Source: Betaproteobacteria bacterium (lineage in GTDB: Bacteria > Pseudomonadota > Gammaproteobacteria > Burkholderiales > Burkholderiaceae_E). From it: a stretch of 64,000 nucleotides of DNA. The stretch is from positions 1 through 64,000 of the forward strand of contig VGHA01000003.1 of assembly GCA_016868375.1 (NCBI GenBank), read 5' to 3'. The stretch's first letter is position 1. Every line of letters begins with the position of its first letter. The notes beneath the pieces were generated by a model. The model saw only the letters and a program-made list of their open reading frames with translations, was not told the origin of the DNA and did not search any database. Made by a program: the position numbers and the translations under genes. This document shows, one piece after another, positions 27,080 to 35,944 of the stretch.

Positions 27080-28497
27080 TGACCCACGCAGACGAACACG
27101 CGCAACTGCGCACTGAGGTCAGCCAGCGGCTGGCGGAGCTCTGCCAGTGGGCGGCTGCCCTGCGAGCCGATCAGTTGCCGCCGCGCGTGTTGTCGCAGGC
27201 TGCCCTCATTCTGGGGGACAACATTGCCGCGATGCTGTCCGCAGCCGAGGAACCCGAGCTGCGCGCCTATCACCAGCAGCTGATGGCAGTAAACGGCCCT
27301 CGCGAGGCTACGCTCTTCAGGCGCGACGCCCCTGCGGTCAGTCTGCTCGATGCGGCCGTGGGCAACGGCCTTGCAAGCACCTGGAACGAACTGGACGACG
27401 GCTACACGCGAACGGCCGTGCATCCGGGTGCGCTCAGCCAGCCGCTGATTCTGGCTGCAGCAGAGGCGGCCCGGCTGCCGCTTTCCGCGATGCTGCGTGC
27501 CACGGTAGGCGCTTACGAGATCGGCACACGGTTCGCGCGCGCCTGGCATGGCACCTTGCCGCGCCTGCATCCGCACGGCGTCTGGAATACCGTCTGCGCT
27601 GCGGCGGGGCTTGCGCTCATTCGCAACTATGACGCGGCGCTGCTGCATCGAACGCTCACCACAGCGGCCAGCATGGCCTCGCCTGGCCCGTACAGCCATC
27701 CCATTGAAGGGGCTCTGGTACGCAACGCCTGGCCCGCAGCGGGTTCATGGTTGGGCGTGTTTGCCTGTGATCTGGCAAAGCTTGGCATTACAGGCACGCC
27801 CGGGGGGCCCTACGACATCTTCACGCGTGGACTGGGTGCCCCTGCCCGACCCGACGAACTGGTGGTCGGCCTGGGCTCAGAGTGGACGACCTGCGACGGC
27901 TATCACAAGCTCTACGGCGCCTGCCACCACTCGCATGCGGCCATGGAGGCCATCGAAACCATCTTTGCCAAGCGCCCTGAACTGCGCGGCGGCAGTCGTG
28001 TCCGTCAGGTCACGGTGGAGGGTTCGTCGATGGCGATGAACTTTGATAATGCTGCGCCGGACACCACGCTGGGCGCCAAATTTTCCATCCCGCACGCGAT
28101 TGCCGCCACGCTCGCGCATGGTGCGGATGCACCCGACAATTTTCTCGACGCAAGCCTGCGCGACCCGGCCATCATTGCGCTCAGACCGAAGGTCAGGCTG
28201 TCCCAGTTGCCCGAGGTCAAGCCCTGGCCGCTCGATCGCCCCGCGCGCGTCACGCTCGAACTCGACAATGGCGAGCAGCTAAGCGCTTTTTGCGAGGCGG
28301 CACTTGGCAGTCCAGCGCGTCCGCTTGAAGCAGACCGGGTGCTTGCAAAGATTCGCGAGCTGTCGAGCCGTGATGCGCCGGGCCTGGAACCGGGGGTGGT
28401 GGCGCTACGCACCCGCATTGAGTCGGGTGATTCGGCCGATTCTGGCGCCAACGGTACGACGGATCGCTGGATTGCCAGCTTCTTCGCGCAGCGCTAA
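27079..28497 (+). CDS. MmgE/PrpD family protein
   Basis: 472 residues of the MmgE/PrpD family, coupled to the large subunit by a TGATG overlap. The N-terminal part ([20 protein letters not shown]), the central [18 protein letters not shown] and the [20 protein letters not shown] region are family-like. Family reactions include dehydration and epimerisation of small acids. It is the second member in the window and, like the first, is close to an amidase (convergent, 32 bases away). Confidence 0.85.
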   Translation: MTHADEHAQLRTEVSQRLAELCQWAAALRADQLPPRVLSQAALILGDNIAAMLSAAEEPELRAYHQQLMAVNGPREATLFRRDAPAVSLLDAAVGNGLASTWNELDDGYTRTAVHPGALSQPLILAAAEAARLPLSAMLRATVGAYEIGTRFARAWHGTLPRLHPHGVWNTVCAAAGLALIRNYDAALLHRTLTTAASMASPGPYSHPIEGALVRNAWPAAGSWLGVFACDLAKLGITGTPGGPYDIFTRGLGAPARPDELVVGLGSEWTTCDGYHKLYGACHHSHAAMEAIETIFAKRPELRGGSRVRQVTVEGSSMAMNFDNAAPDTTLGAKFSIPHAIAATLAHGADAPDNFLDASLRDPAIIALRPKVRLSQLPEVKPWPLDRPARVTLELDNGEQLSAFCEAALGSPARPLEADRVLAKIRELSSRDAPGLEPGVVALRTRIESGDSADSGANGTTDRWIASFFAQR

Positions 28498-28529
28498 GGC
28501 ACCCGATTAGCGCTGCCCCGCAGAACACG

Positions 28530-29948
28530 CTACAAAGAAGGCCAGCGAGCCTGCCAGAGGGCGTCGCGTTCCCACTGCGCTGCCAGTGACAGCAACAGCG
28601 CGTCCTCGCCCCAGCGGCCCACCAATTGCAAGCCGTTGGGGAGCCCGTTTTCTTGGCGGCCGCAAGGTAATGCAATGGCGGGCAGGCCTGCGGCATTGGC
28701 GAATCCGGTGAACACGGCATGACCCCGGGGCCCCACGCGCTGGCCGGCAATCCATTCGGGAAACGTTTGATCGACTGGCCAGGGCCAGGCCGCGGCGGCC
28801 GGGGTCAGCAGGACATCGTGCTGTTCAAAGCAATCCCCCAGCCTTAGCTGGAGGCTCGCCATGGTTTCAAACAGATCAAACAGCGCGCTTCCTGACAATG
28901 CTGCGCCTGCAGCGGCATTGGCCTTGGCGATAGCAGAGAGTTGCCCGGGGTCAATCGCGCGGCTCCTCAGCATGCCTGCAAGACCGCATTGAGACAACAT
29001 CATCCAGCGCTCGTTGATATCGTCAGCAAGATCCCAATGATCCGCTTGAGTCACCTGGTGACCCATTGCTGCAAACCGTGATGCCGCCTGCGCGATCTGC
29101 GCCGCGATCACGGGGTCAACGGGGGCGCTTCCAAACGTTGGAATGTGAAGGATTCTGAGCGGGCCAGGCGGTCGCGGCAGCGGCTCGAACGGGCGTGCGC
29201 CATTGAGTGCCTGCGATGCAGGATCGTGCGGATGCGGCGCAGACAGTGCGCGCGTGAGCAGCACCACATCCGACACCGTTCGTGCAATGGGCCCGCACAC
29301 CTCGTACTGCAGGAAGAGCGGTGGTAAGCCGCCCGCCCGCGCGATTCGACCAACCGAGGGTTTGAAGCCCACCAGGCCGGTGTGCGCGGCAGGGCGCCGT
29401 GTCGAGCCCCCGCCGTCGGTGCCAAGCGCAAGCGGTGCCAGCCCGGCTGCCACGGCAGCCACCGCGCCACCACTGGATCCGCCGGCGGTCATGCCGAGAT
29501 GCCACGGATTGCGTGTTGCGCCGAACACCGCGTTATCGGTGTGGCCCACCATGGCGAATTCCGAGCAGTTGGTTTTGCCGAGAATGACCGCGCCGGCAGC
29601 ACGCAGGCGCGCCACGGGAAGCTCATCCACCTGCGGCACATGATTGGCAAACGCGGGGCTGCCCCAGGTGCAGCGTAAGCCTGCGACTTCAAGGTTGTCT
29701 TTGATCGTGATGGGAACGCCATCCAGCGGCCCCAAAGGCCTGCCCGCCCGCCATCTCGCTGAACTTTCCGCGGCCGCTGCACGTGCGCCCGCTTCGTCAA
29801 GCGTCACGATGGCATTGATCTTCGGATTGACCGTAGCGATGCGGTCGAGGATGACGCTCAGCGCCTCAGCGGGCGTCACGTCACCGGAGCGGAACCGATC
29901 ACCGAGTTCGGTGGCGCTGAGTGTCCAGAGCGCAGGCGCTGTTGTCAT
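28530..29948 (-). CDS. Amidase signature family hydrolase
   Basis: 472 residues with the full Ser-cisSer-Lys triad: Lys83 in TIKDN, the cis-Ser in AGGSSGG at 156-161, and nucleophile Ser182 in GTDGGGSTRRPAA. A longer frame runs into the upstream gene, but the ATG at 29948 gives the standard start. It follows the ring-opening amidohydrolase gene by 28 bases. It most likely hydrolyses the open-chain ureide or amide formed by ring opening, as ureidomalonate or biuret hydrolases do after barbiturase or cyanuric acid hydrolase. Confidence 0.88.
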   Translation of the reverse strand: MTTAPALWTLSATELGDRFRSGDVTPAEALSVILDRIATVNPKINAIVTLDEAGARAAAAESSARWRAGRPLGPLDGVPITIKDNLEVAGLRCTWGSPAFANHVPQVDELPVARLRAAGAVILGKTNCSEFAMVGHTDNAVFGATRNPWHLGMTAGGSSGGAVAAVAAGLAPLALGTDGGGSTRRPAAHTGLVGFKPSVGRIARAGGLPPLFLQYEVCGPIARTVSDVVLLTRALSAPHPHDPASQALNGARPFEPLPRPPGPLRILHIPTFGSAPVDPVIAAQIAQAASRFAAMGHQVTQADHWDLADDINERWMMLSQCGLAGMLRSRAIDPGQLSAIAKANAAAGAALSGSALFDLFETMASLQLRLGDCFEQHDVLLTPAAAAWPWPVDQTFPEWIAGQRVGPRGHAVFTGFANAAGLPAIALPCGRQENGLPNGLQLVGRWGEDALLLSLAAQWERDALWQARWPSL

Positions 29949-29976
29949 CAGGAACTGAACGGGTGTTGCGCGCGTC

Positions 29977-31098
29977 TTACGACGGTCCGACGCGGGCAAT
30001 GAGCGCAAGCAGGCCTCCGCCGGGCGGGCCCTGATGCTCGGCGCCCCCCGACACAAAGATGCGCGTATCGCCCAGAACGCCTGCAACCAGTCCGCCCACA
30101 GCGCCACGAATATGGCGCTGCGCGTGGATATCGCCGTCCTGCCACATGGTGTGGCGCTGGCCGCGGATGGCGCCGCTTGCGTCGGGCTCACATTTGACGA
30201 GCGCACAGGCAATACGAGCCAGACTGCCTGCCCGGCTGTCGCCCCGGCAATCGATTCCCAGCTGTTCAAGGCAGGCGTAGATGCCGTTGATATCAAGCGC
30301 GTCATCCATGGTGTGGTGCGCAATGACGAAATCGCTGCTCCAGCTCTCTGCATTACCGAAAACAACCACCTCATTCATGGTGACCTCAATACCGGACGAG
30401 ACGCTTGCCCGGTCGCTCCAGAGGTCTGGGCGGGTCAGAAACAGCGATTCATCCACCTGCGCGGAATCGATATCGCCCAGCGCCTGCATCACACCAAAGG
30501 CGCCCGCCACGCGCGAGAGCGTCATCGACCGATTCGGATCAGCGCTTGCCAGGGCTACGCCGCGCTGTTTCGCGTCTCGTACCCCGTCCGCGGTTACGCA
30601 ACCGCCCTTCACCTGAACAAAGTGGACATCTGCCGGGTCATCAATCCCGGCCTCGACCATGGCGCGCTCAACCGCCTCCGCGATCAGGGCCACCTGCGCG
30701 CGCGTGCCGATTTCCTCTGGGCGCGGCACCCGGGTGAGGGCTCGGCCGATGGCGAGGCGCTTTCCCATTGCGCCGTCTGGGGCATCAGGATGTTCAGAAG
30801 GATCGACGCAAAACACCGTGTAGTGCGGGGTGAGCACGCCCTCGGTTCCGCCCGAAAAAACAAAGGCAACCGACTTCGCGATGGCCTCGGCGGAGTGTCC
30901 CGTACGCTCGGCAAGAAGCAGGCTTAACGACTGAACCAGATAGCCGCGGGTGTAATCGTTGACGAGGCCGTTGCCTTCAGTTTTTCCAATAAAGGCGACG
31001 ATCTGGGCGGGATCAATCCGGCCATCGTCGATCGCCCCGGCAAGCTGGGAAACGTCCGAGGGATCGCGCATGGTGAAGCGATGAACGCTGGCTCTCAT
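29977..31098 (-). CDS. Ring-opening amidohydrolase, cyanuric acid hydrolase/barbiturase family
   Basis: 373 residues, the usual length for the AtzD/TrzD/barbiturase family. This fold has three similar domains each giving a Lys/Ser pair around one active site. Candidate pairs are Lys39/Ser82 (IGKTEGNG, FSGGTEG), Lys164/Ser234-235 (VQVKGGC, SVSSGIE) and Lys302/Ser350 (VKCEPD, FVSGGAEHQGPPGGG). The characterised reactions are hydrolytic opening of cyanuric acid or barbituric acid. Together with the molybdenum hydroxylase and the amidase downstream, this supports an oxidative N-heterocycle pathway. Which ring it opens is not determined by sequence alone. Confidence 0.9.
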   Translation of the reverse strand: MRASVHRFTMRDPSDVSQLAGAIDDGRIDPAQIVAFIGKTEGNGLVNDYTRGYLVQSLSLLLAERTGHSAEAIAKSVAFVFSGGTEGVLTPHYTVFCVDPSEHPDAPDGAMGKRLAIGRALTRVPRPEEIGTRAQVALIAEAVERAMVEAGIDDPADVHFVQVKGGCVTADGVRDAKQRGVALASADPNRSMTLSRVAGAFGVMQALGDIDSAQVDESLFLTRPDLWSDRASVSSGIEVTMNEVVVFGNAESWSSDFVIAHHTMDDALDINGIYACLEQLGIDCRGDSRAGSLARIACALVKCEPDASGAIRGQRHTMWQDGDIHAQRHIRGAVGGLVAGVLGDTRIFVSGGAEHQGPPGGGLLALIARVGPS

Positions 31099-31131
31099 GG
31101 CGTGGCAGTGATTTTCGGGTTGGTGGGTAGC

Positions 31132-32412
31132 TCAAACGCGGGTGATGTCGCGATACAACCTTTCGAGCTGCGACAAAAACGGGCGCTCAAGCTTGGCACG
31201 CGTGCCTGCCACGGGATCAGCGCCCGCCAGCAGCGTGTCGCTCGCCTCAAGAGAAAAGCTCATGGCAAATCGGATTCGCTCGTCGCGCAGCGCAGCGAAC
31301 TGGTCGATCAGCTGACCGACATTGGCGTCTGCCCGGCCGAGCCCGTTCTCCAACAAGCGTGCTGCGACACAGGCGTCTTCGATCGCCTGCGTGGCACCCT
31401 GCCCCAGGGTGGGCACCATGCCGTGCGCCGCATCCCCCAGCAGCAGAACGCGTCCGCCTGACAGCGCGTACAGCGGCGGCGATTCCTGCAGCCGCGCCCA
31501 ATGGATGCTGTCGACGTTCTGCCGGATCTGATCAATCATCCAGCCGCACTGCGCCGAGGGTGGCCGTGAGTCAGGCGTGTACAGGGCCGCCAGCCAGTCT
31601 CCATCGCGAGCGCTTTCCGGTACCGGGGCGCCCGGCTCGATCGGAAAGGTACCCGCAATGTAGATGGCCTCGCCCGGCACGCGGAAGGCCAGCAGCCGGT
31701 TGGGGCCATTGAACCACTGCTCGTAATCGTCGATCAGGCCGCCGGAGGTATCGGGCACCAGCAGGCGAAAGATCACCACGCCATGCTGGGTGATGTCGGG
31801 AGCGCCAGCAAGCAGCTTCCGAACCAGCGAATAACGCCCATCGCCCGCGATCAGCAGATCGATCTGGTCAATACGCGCCGGCTGCCCCGACGTATTGAAT
31901 TCAAGGCTCAGCCGACCGGTTGGTGAGGTGGGGTCAACCTGCACATTCGTGATACGGGTGTCATACCGAATCAGGCCTGCAGCCTCACCCCGCAGGGCGG
32001 AGTACAGCTCAGACCAGCGAATCCGGATACCAGGGTTATCAGCGACAGACGATATCGGCAGCCGAAACAGTTCGGTTCCGTCGGTGAGCGAGATACGCCA
32101 GGTGTGCCACAGATAGCTCTTTGCAAGCACCGCGGCGTGCAACTGCGGGTCATGTTCCAACAACGCCCGGACGGCATTTGGACCGACATTCAGTCCGGTG
32201 CCCGACTCCGAATGGTCGCTTGCGGAAACCTGTTCGAGACAGACCACTTCCAGACCGGGCACCCTCGCGAGCGCTCTCGCCACGATGCAGCCTGCCACGC
32301 CCGCGCCCGCGATCACGCACTTCACGACGTCACTTTTTTTGATTGAGGAGGAACCGTGGACGATACCGTAAATTTCGCCTGGTTCGCGAGCAGGTTCGGC
32401 TAGAGGGTGCAT
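31132..32412 (-). CDS. FAD-dependent aromatic-ring monooxygenase
   Basis: Up to 426 residues of the class A flavoprotein hydroxylase family (as in salicylate and 6-hydroxynicotinate hydroxylases). FAD motifs are GAGVAG near residue 36 and GDAAHGMVPTLGQGATQAIEDA near residue 327. The ATG at 32412 gives a 29-residue leader; the GTG at 32325, just before KCVIAGAG, would match the family better. Neither has a good ribosome binding site. It is the first gene of the monooxygenase, ring-opening amidohydrolase, amidase run and probably hydroxylates the heterocycle before ring opening. Confidence 0.85.
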   Translation of the reverse strand: MHPLAEPAREPGEIYGIVHGSSSIKKSDVVKCVIAGAGVAGCIVARALARVPGLEVVCLEQVSASDHSESGTGLNVGPNAVRALLEHDPQLHAAVLAKSYLWHTWRISLTDGTELFRLPISSVADNPGIRIRWSELYSALRGEAAGLIRYDTRITNVQVDPTSPTGRLSLEFNTSGQPARIDQIDLLIAGDGRYSLVRKLLAGAPDITQHGVVIFRLLVPDTSGGLIDDYEQWFNGPNRLLAFRVPGEAIYIAGTFPIEPGAPVPESARDGDWLAALYTPDSRPPSAQCGWMIDQIRQNVDSIHWARLQESPPLYALSGGRVLLLGDAAHGMVPTLGQGATQAIEDACVAARLLENGLGRADANVGQLIDQFAALRDERIRFAMSFSLEASDTLLAGADPVAGTRAKLERPFLSQLERLYRDITRV

Positions 32413-32509
32413 CGCTTTCGGTACGCCAGGAGTGGGCGGGCCTGGATCAGCGAGGGGCGCGGCCCTGCTTGTTTCGCGGGCAACGAATGGAGCTCAGTGC
32501 TCTTGACGA

Positions 32510-32845
32510 TCACTCAGGGTTGAAATTTTCGGTGCTCAGCCACGCCGGGATATCCCTCTGACCGTTGAGTACACGCCAGACGTCGATGTGGTCGTCTAAC
32601 TCGACGTAAAAGATCCAATAGGGGTAGCGTTTGACCGGCCACGCGCGCAATCCCGGCAGATTCAACTCATGTGCGTAACGTGGTGAGCCTGTTTGAGGAT
32701 GCCGACCAATGTGGTCGAAGGCCCTTTGCAGGAACTCAATGAAATTCAAGGCCGCTTGGTAACCCGCCCCCCGGGGGTAGTAATCAACGACATCCTCAAT
32801 GTCCTTGCCCGCGACTTCTCGGGGGACGACCAGCTTGGGTTTCAA
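32510..32845 (-). CDS. ParE/RelE-superfamily toxin
   Basis: 111 residues with the ParE-like core: RAFDHIGRHPQTGSPRY, LRAWPVKRYPYWIFYV and WRVLNGQRDIPAWL. ParE proteins target DNA gyrase, whereas RelE proteins cut mRNA; the target here is not certain. Its ATG overlaps the antitoxin stop by four bases. The module sits between two catabolic operons next to repeat copy C. Confidence 0.88.
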   Translation of the reverse strand: MKPKLVVPREVAGKDIEDVVDYYPRGAGYQAALNFIEFLQRAFDHIGRHPQTGSPRYAHELNLPGLRAWPVKRYPYWIFYVELDDHIDVWRVLNGQRDIPAWLSTENFNPE

Positions 32846-33081
32846 GCCGAACCGCTTTTCTTGACCCGCTCGCGTAGCGCCTTGAAGTAGTCGCCGTCCG
32901 CCGCTTTCCCAGGCCGGGACGAGGCGCCGGCGAGCAGCAGGCCGCGCAAGATCTGTCGATCCTGATCCCTGCGAATCAACTCGCGGACATACTCACTGCT
33001 TGTGCCATACCCGCGTTCAGCGACTTGCGCGTCGACAAACGACTTCAAGGTGTCCGGCAGGGAAATATTCATGGTTGTCAT
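32842..33081 (-). CDS. ParD-like ribbon-helix-helix antitoxin
   Basis: 79 residues starting with the ribbon MTTMNISLPDTLKSFVDAQV and the helix segment YGTSSEYVRELIRRDQD, typical of ParD/CopG-type repressors. The basic C-terminal tail (KALRERVKKS) would bind the toxin. An alternative start is three codons downstream. No obvious operator palindrome stands out in the short upstream segment. Confidence 0.88.
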   Translation of the reverse strand: MTTMNISLPDTLKSFVDAQVAERGYGTSSEYVRELIRRDQDRQILRGLLLAGASSRPGKAADGDYFKALRERVKKSGSA

Positions 33082-33172
33082 CGGAGCAGTCTAGTCAGCT
33101 TGGCAAATTTTGGCAAGGACTGAACTCGACTGTCTCCCAAACATCATCCCTATTGCCCGGATGAGCGAGCAG

Positions 33173-33381
33173 GGGCGGCGAGTCTGGCAAGCCGAGGCGA
33201 GTGGGCGCCGGGCGGAAGGGAAGCGCATGCGCTTCCCCACCAGACAGACACCTGTCTGAGCGAGCGCCAGCGAGCGAGTTTGTGTCCGTCTCCGCTCGCC
33301 GTCCACTCGCCGAGGGAACCGGCGCCATCGGCGCAGGCGCAGCCAGTCGAGCCGCCCCAACACGCCCCCTCGGCCGACGCT
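33173..33381 (-). repeat. Dispersed GC-rich repeat, copy C (modules 1 and 2)
   Basis: Module 1 occupies 33173-33286 in inverted orientation relative to copy A, with the palindrome GGGAAGCGCATGCGCTTCCC at 33218-33237. A shortened module 2 is at 33341-33381, and a short GGCGCC-ATC-GGCGC hairpin lies before it. It fills most of the 308-base gap between the antitoxin gene and the ABC ATPase gene; no gene is supported within it. Confidence 0.7.
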
Positions 33382-33389
33382 CCCCCCCG

Positions 33390-34184
33390 TTAACGCGCAG
33401 CCGCCAGCACTTCCACGCGCACCGCCTCGGTCAGTTCGGCCTTCAGCGCAGAGAACGCTGGCGTGGTCTTCACCGAGTAGTGTCTTGGGTGCGGTAACGG
33501 CACAGGTCGATCGAGTTTGATACGTCCGGGCCTTGCGCTCATCAACACCACACGACTGCCGATGAACACGGCTTCATCGATGTCGTGCGTGACGAAGAGA
33601 ACGGTCTTGGCTTCGGCTTCCCAGATGCCCAGCAGCAGCTCCTGCATCAGCTCGCGCGTCTGGTGGTCAAGCGCCCCAAAGGGCTCGTCCATCAACAACA
33701 TCCGCGGCGCATTGGCAAGCGCCCGTGCCAGTGCGGTTCGCTGCTGCATGCCGCCTGACAGCTGCTTCGGATAATGCTGCTCAAATCCGATCAGACCCAC
33801 CTTCGCGATGAAGCTCTGTGCGATCTCAACCTGCTCGGCGCGAGGCAACCCCCGCTCACGTAGCCCAAAACACACGTTATCCAGAACATTGAGCCACGGG
33901 AACAGCGTATAGCTTTGAAACACCATGCCGCGGTCTGCACCGGGCCCGCTGATCGGCTGACCGTCCAGGCGCACCTCACCCGCGGTGGGTTGGTCCAGGC
34001 CCGCAATGATCCGCAGCAGCGTGCTTTTGCCACAGCCGCTTGGACCCAGGATGGTGACGAAGTCGTTCTCAGCCACCTCAAGGTCGGTTGCCTGAAGCGC
34101 CAGCGTGCTGCCCGATGACGACTCAAACCGCCGCTCGACCCCTCGCGCGGAAAGAATGACCGGGCGTGGCGGACTGCTATTCAT
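33390..34184 (-). CDS. ABC transporter ATP-binding protein, hut-linked
   Basis: 264 residues with Walker A GPSGCGKS at 47-54, signature LSGGM at 142-146, Walker B Asp166-Glu167 and a following switch His. It belongs to the NitT/TauT subgroup. It overlaps the permease stop by four bases and ends the leftward hutU-hutH-transporter operon. The likely cargo is histidine or urocanate, inferred only from this linkage. Confidence 0.92.
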   Translation of the reverse strand: MNSSPPRPVILSARGVERRFESSSGSTLALQATDLEVAENDFVTILGPSGCGKSTLLRIIAGLDQPTAGEVRLDGQPISGPGADRGMVFQSYTLFPWLNVLDNVCFGLRERGLPRAEQVEIAQSFIAKVGLIGFEQHYPKQLSGGMQQRTALARALANAPRMLLMDEPFGALDHQTRELMQELLLGIWEAEAKTVLFVTHDIDEAVFIGSRVVLMSARPGRIKLDRPVPLPHPRHYSVKTTPAFSALKAELTEAVRVEVLAAAR

Positions 34185-34960
34185 CGACCCAGCATCGCCC
34201 AGGGGAACATCCTTCGGTTGGCCAGCTTGAACAGCGTGTCACTGATCAGCCCGATGACGCCAATGACAATGATGCCGAAGATGATCTGGTCGGTAGCCAG
34301 GAGCGCCTGACTGTCAGTGATCATATGGCCGATACCGCTCGAAGCCCCGATAAGCTCAGCCACGATCACATAGGTCCAGGCCCAGCCCAGTACCATGCGA
34401 AGCGTCTCGGCGATATCGGGCGCCGCGCCAGGAATCAGCACGCGCCAGATCAGCGAGCGGTCTTTGGCCCCAAGCGTGTAAGCCGCCTCCACCAGATCGC
34501 GGCGCGTGTTGCCCACGATCACGGCAATCATCAGGACCAGCTGGAAAAAACTGGCGATAAAGATCAATGCGAGCTTCTGTGCTTCGCCAATCCCAGCCCA
34601 GAGAATGAGTAATGGAATGAAGGCACTGGCTGGCAGGTACCGGGCAAAGCTGATGAAGGGCTCAAAAAACGCTTCAATCGGCTTGTAGGCACCCATTGCA
34701 ACGCCAAGCGGCAGTGCAATCAGCGCGGCAATCACGAAACCGCCGACCACTCGCCAGACCGTCATGGCGATGTCGTGGGCGAAGTCCATCTCGGTGATTA
34801 AGGCATACCCCGATTTGAACATCGTGATGGGGTCAGCCAGAAAGGTTTTCGATACATACCCACCCAGCGTGGCGAATGCCCATGCCGCGAAGAACACGAC
34901 AAAAAACAGGACACCCAGCACCACGCGGGTGGCGAAACTGACCGGAACAAGCGGTCTCAC
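34181..34960 (-). CDS. ABC transporter permease, hut-linked
   Basis: 259 residues with about six membrane segments, the first being VVLGVLFFVVFFAAWAFATL, and an EAA-type loop TLGAKDRSLIWRVLIPGAAP near residue 164. It forms the channel for the transporter encoded with hutH and starts 18 bases after the receptor gene. Confidence 0.9.
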   Translation of the reverse strand: MRPLVPVSFATRVVLGVLFFVVFFAAWAFATLGGYVSKTFLADPITMFKSGYALITEMDFAHDIAMTVWRVVGGFVIAALIALPLGVAMGAYKPIEAFFEPFISFARYLPASAFIPLLILWAGIGEAQKLALIFIASFFQLVLMIAVIVGNTRRDLVEAAYTLGAKDRSLIWRVLIPGAAPDIAETLRMVLGWAWTYVIVAELIGASSGIGHMITDSQALLATDQIIFGIIVIGVIGLISDTLFKLANRRMFPWAMLGR

Positions 34961-34978
34961 GAAGAACGACAGCCTGAC

Positions 34979-35944
34979 TTACTGGATGAAGCGCGTATCG
35001 GCGAGCTTGCTCAAGTCTGGAACAGATTTGATGATGCCGGCTTCGAGCAGGATTTCGGCCGCCTTCTTGCTGAACGCCGCGTGTTCACCCGCGAAGAACT
35101 TCAGGTTTGCCGCCTTGTCCTGCCACCTGAGGTACGACTGGCTCTTTTCGAAAGCCTCGGCTGTCTGCTTGACATCGGCCCCCATGATGCCGAAGCTTTT
35201 TTGTGGCTCGGCCTTGATCATGTTGAGCGCATCAAAATACGCATCGGCTAAGGCCTTGGCCGCCTTGGGCTGCTCGGCCAAGAACTTTGGCGTGCATCCG
35301 AAGGTGTCCATGATCATCGGGTAATCAAGCGTGGTGGCCAGAATCTTGCCCGCCTCAGGCTTGGCGCGCACGGCACTCAGGAAAGGCTCGTAGGTCATCG
35401 CGGCATCCACCCCGGCGGTTCCAGCAATCATTGCATTGGCCGCCGCCTGGGGCTCCAGATTCACCACTTTCACGTCTTTCATGCTGAGGCCGTTTTCACG
35501 CAGCATCCAGGCAAGCGTGAAGTAAGGCGCCGTGCCCGGCGCGCTTGCCGCAACCGTCTTCCCCTTCAACTCTTTGATGCTGTTGATGCCGGGCTTGACC
35601 ACCATACCATCGGCCCCATAGCTCTTGTCGAGCTGGAAGATCTGCGTGGTTGCAACGCCATTGGCGTTCCAGACGATCCAAGTTTCAACCGTGGTGGCCG
35701 CGCACTGAATGTCGCCCGATGCAATCGCGAGGTGGCGATCTTTCTGAGGAATCTTTCTAAGGGTGACGTCGAGCCCATGCTTTTTGAATAGACCCGCCTC
35801 CTTGGCCAGGGTGAGCGGCGCAAAGCCTGTCCACCCGGAAAGACCTACCGCAACCTTCGTTTCCTGAGCGACGGCTGAACCCGCAAACGCGCTTACCAGC
35901 GCGGCGGCCGCCAATGAAAGGCCACGTGATGCAATCGACTTCAT
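34979..35944 (-). CDS. ABC transporter substrate-binding protein, hut-linked
   Basis: 321 residues with a signal peptide (LSLAAAALVSAFAGSAVAQ) and an NMT1/TauA-type body (VAVGLSGWTGFAPLTLAKEAGLF, LKGKTVAASAPGTAPYFTLAW). Its ATG overlaps the hutH stop as ATGA with GGGAGAG upstream, so it is made together with histidine ammonia-lyase. Histidine or urocanate is the expected ligand. Histidine importers are more often of the polar amino acid family, so this is an unusual carrier type for the pathway. Confidence 0.9.
   Translation of the reverse strand: MKSIASRGLSLAAAALVSAFAGSAVAQETKVAVGLSGWTGFAPLTLAKEAGLFKKHGLDVTLRKIPQKDRHLAIASGDIQCAATTVETWIVWNANGVATTQIFQLDKSYGADGMVVKPGINSIKELKGKTVAASAPGTAPYFTLAWMLRENGLSMKDVKVVNLEPQAAANAMIAGTAGVDAAMTYEPFLSAVRAKPEAGKILATTLDYPMIMDTFGCTPKFLAEQPKAAKALADAYFDALNMIKAEPQKSFGIMGADVKQTAEAFEKSQSYLRWQDKAANLKFFAGEHAAFSKKAAEILLEAGIIKSVPDLSKLADTRFIQ

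Noticed and set aside
32343-32561. 72-codon plus-strand open frame near the FAD monooxygenase start
   Set aside because: It runs into the toxin gene on the opposite strand, its start is not placed after the ribosome binding site in that frame, and no family is recognisable.
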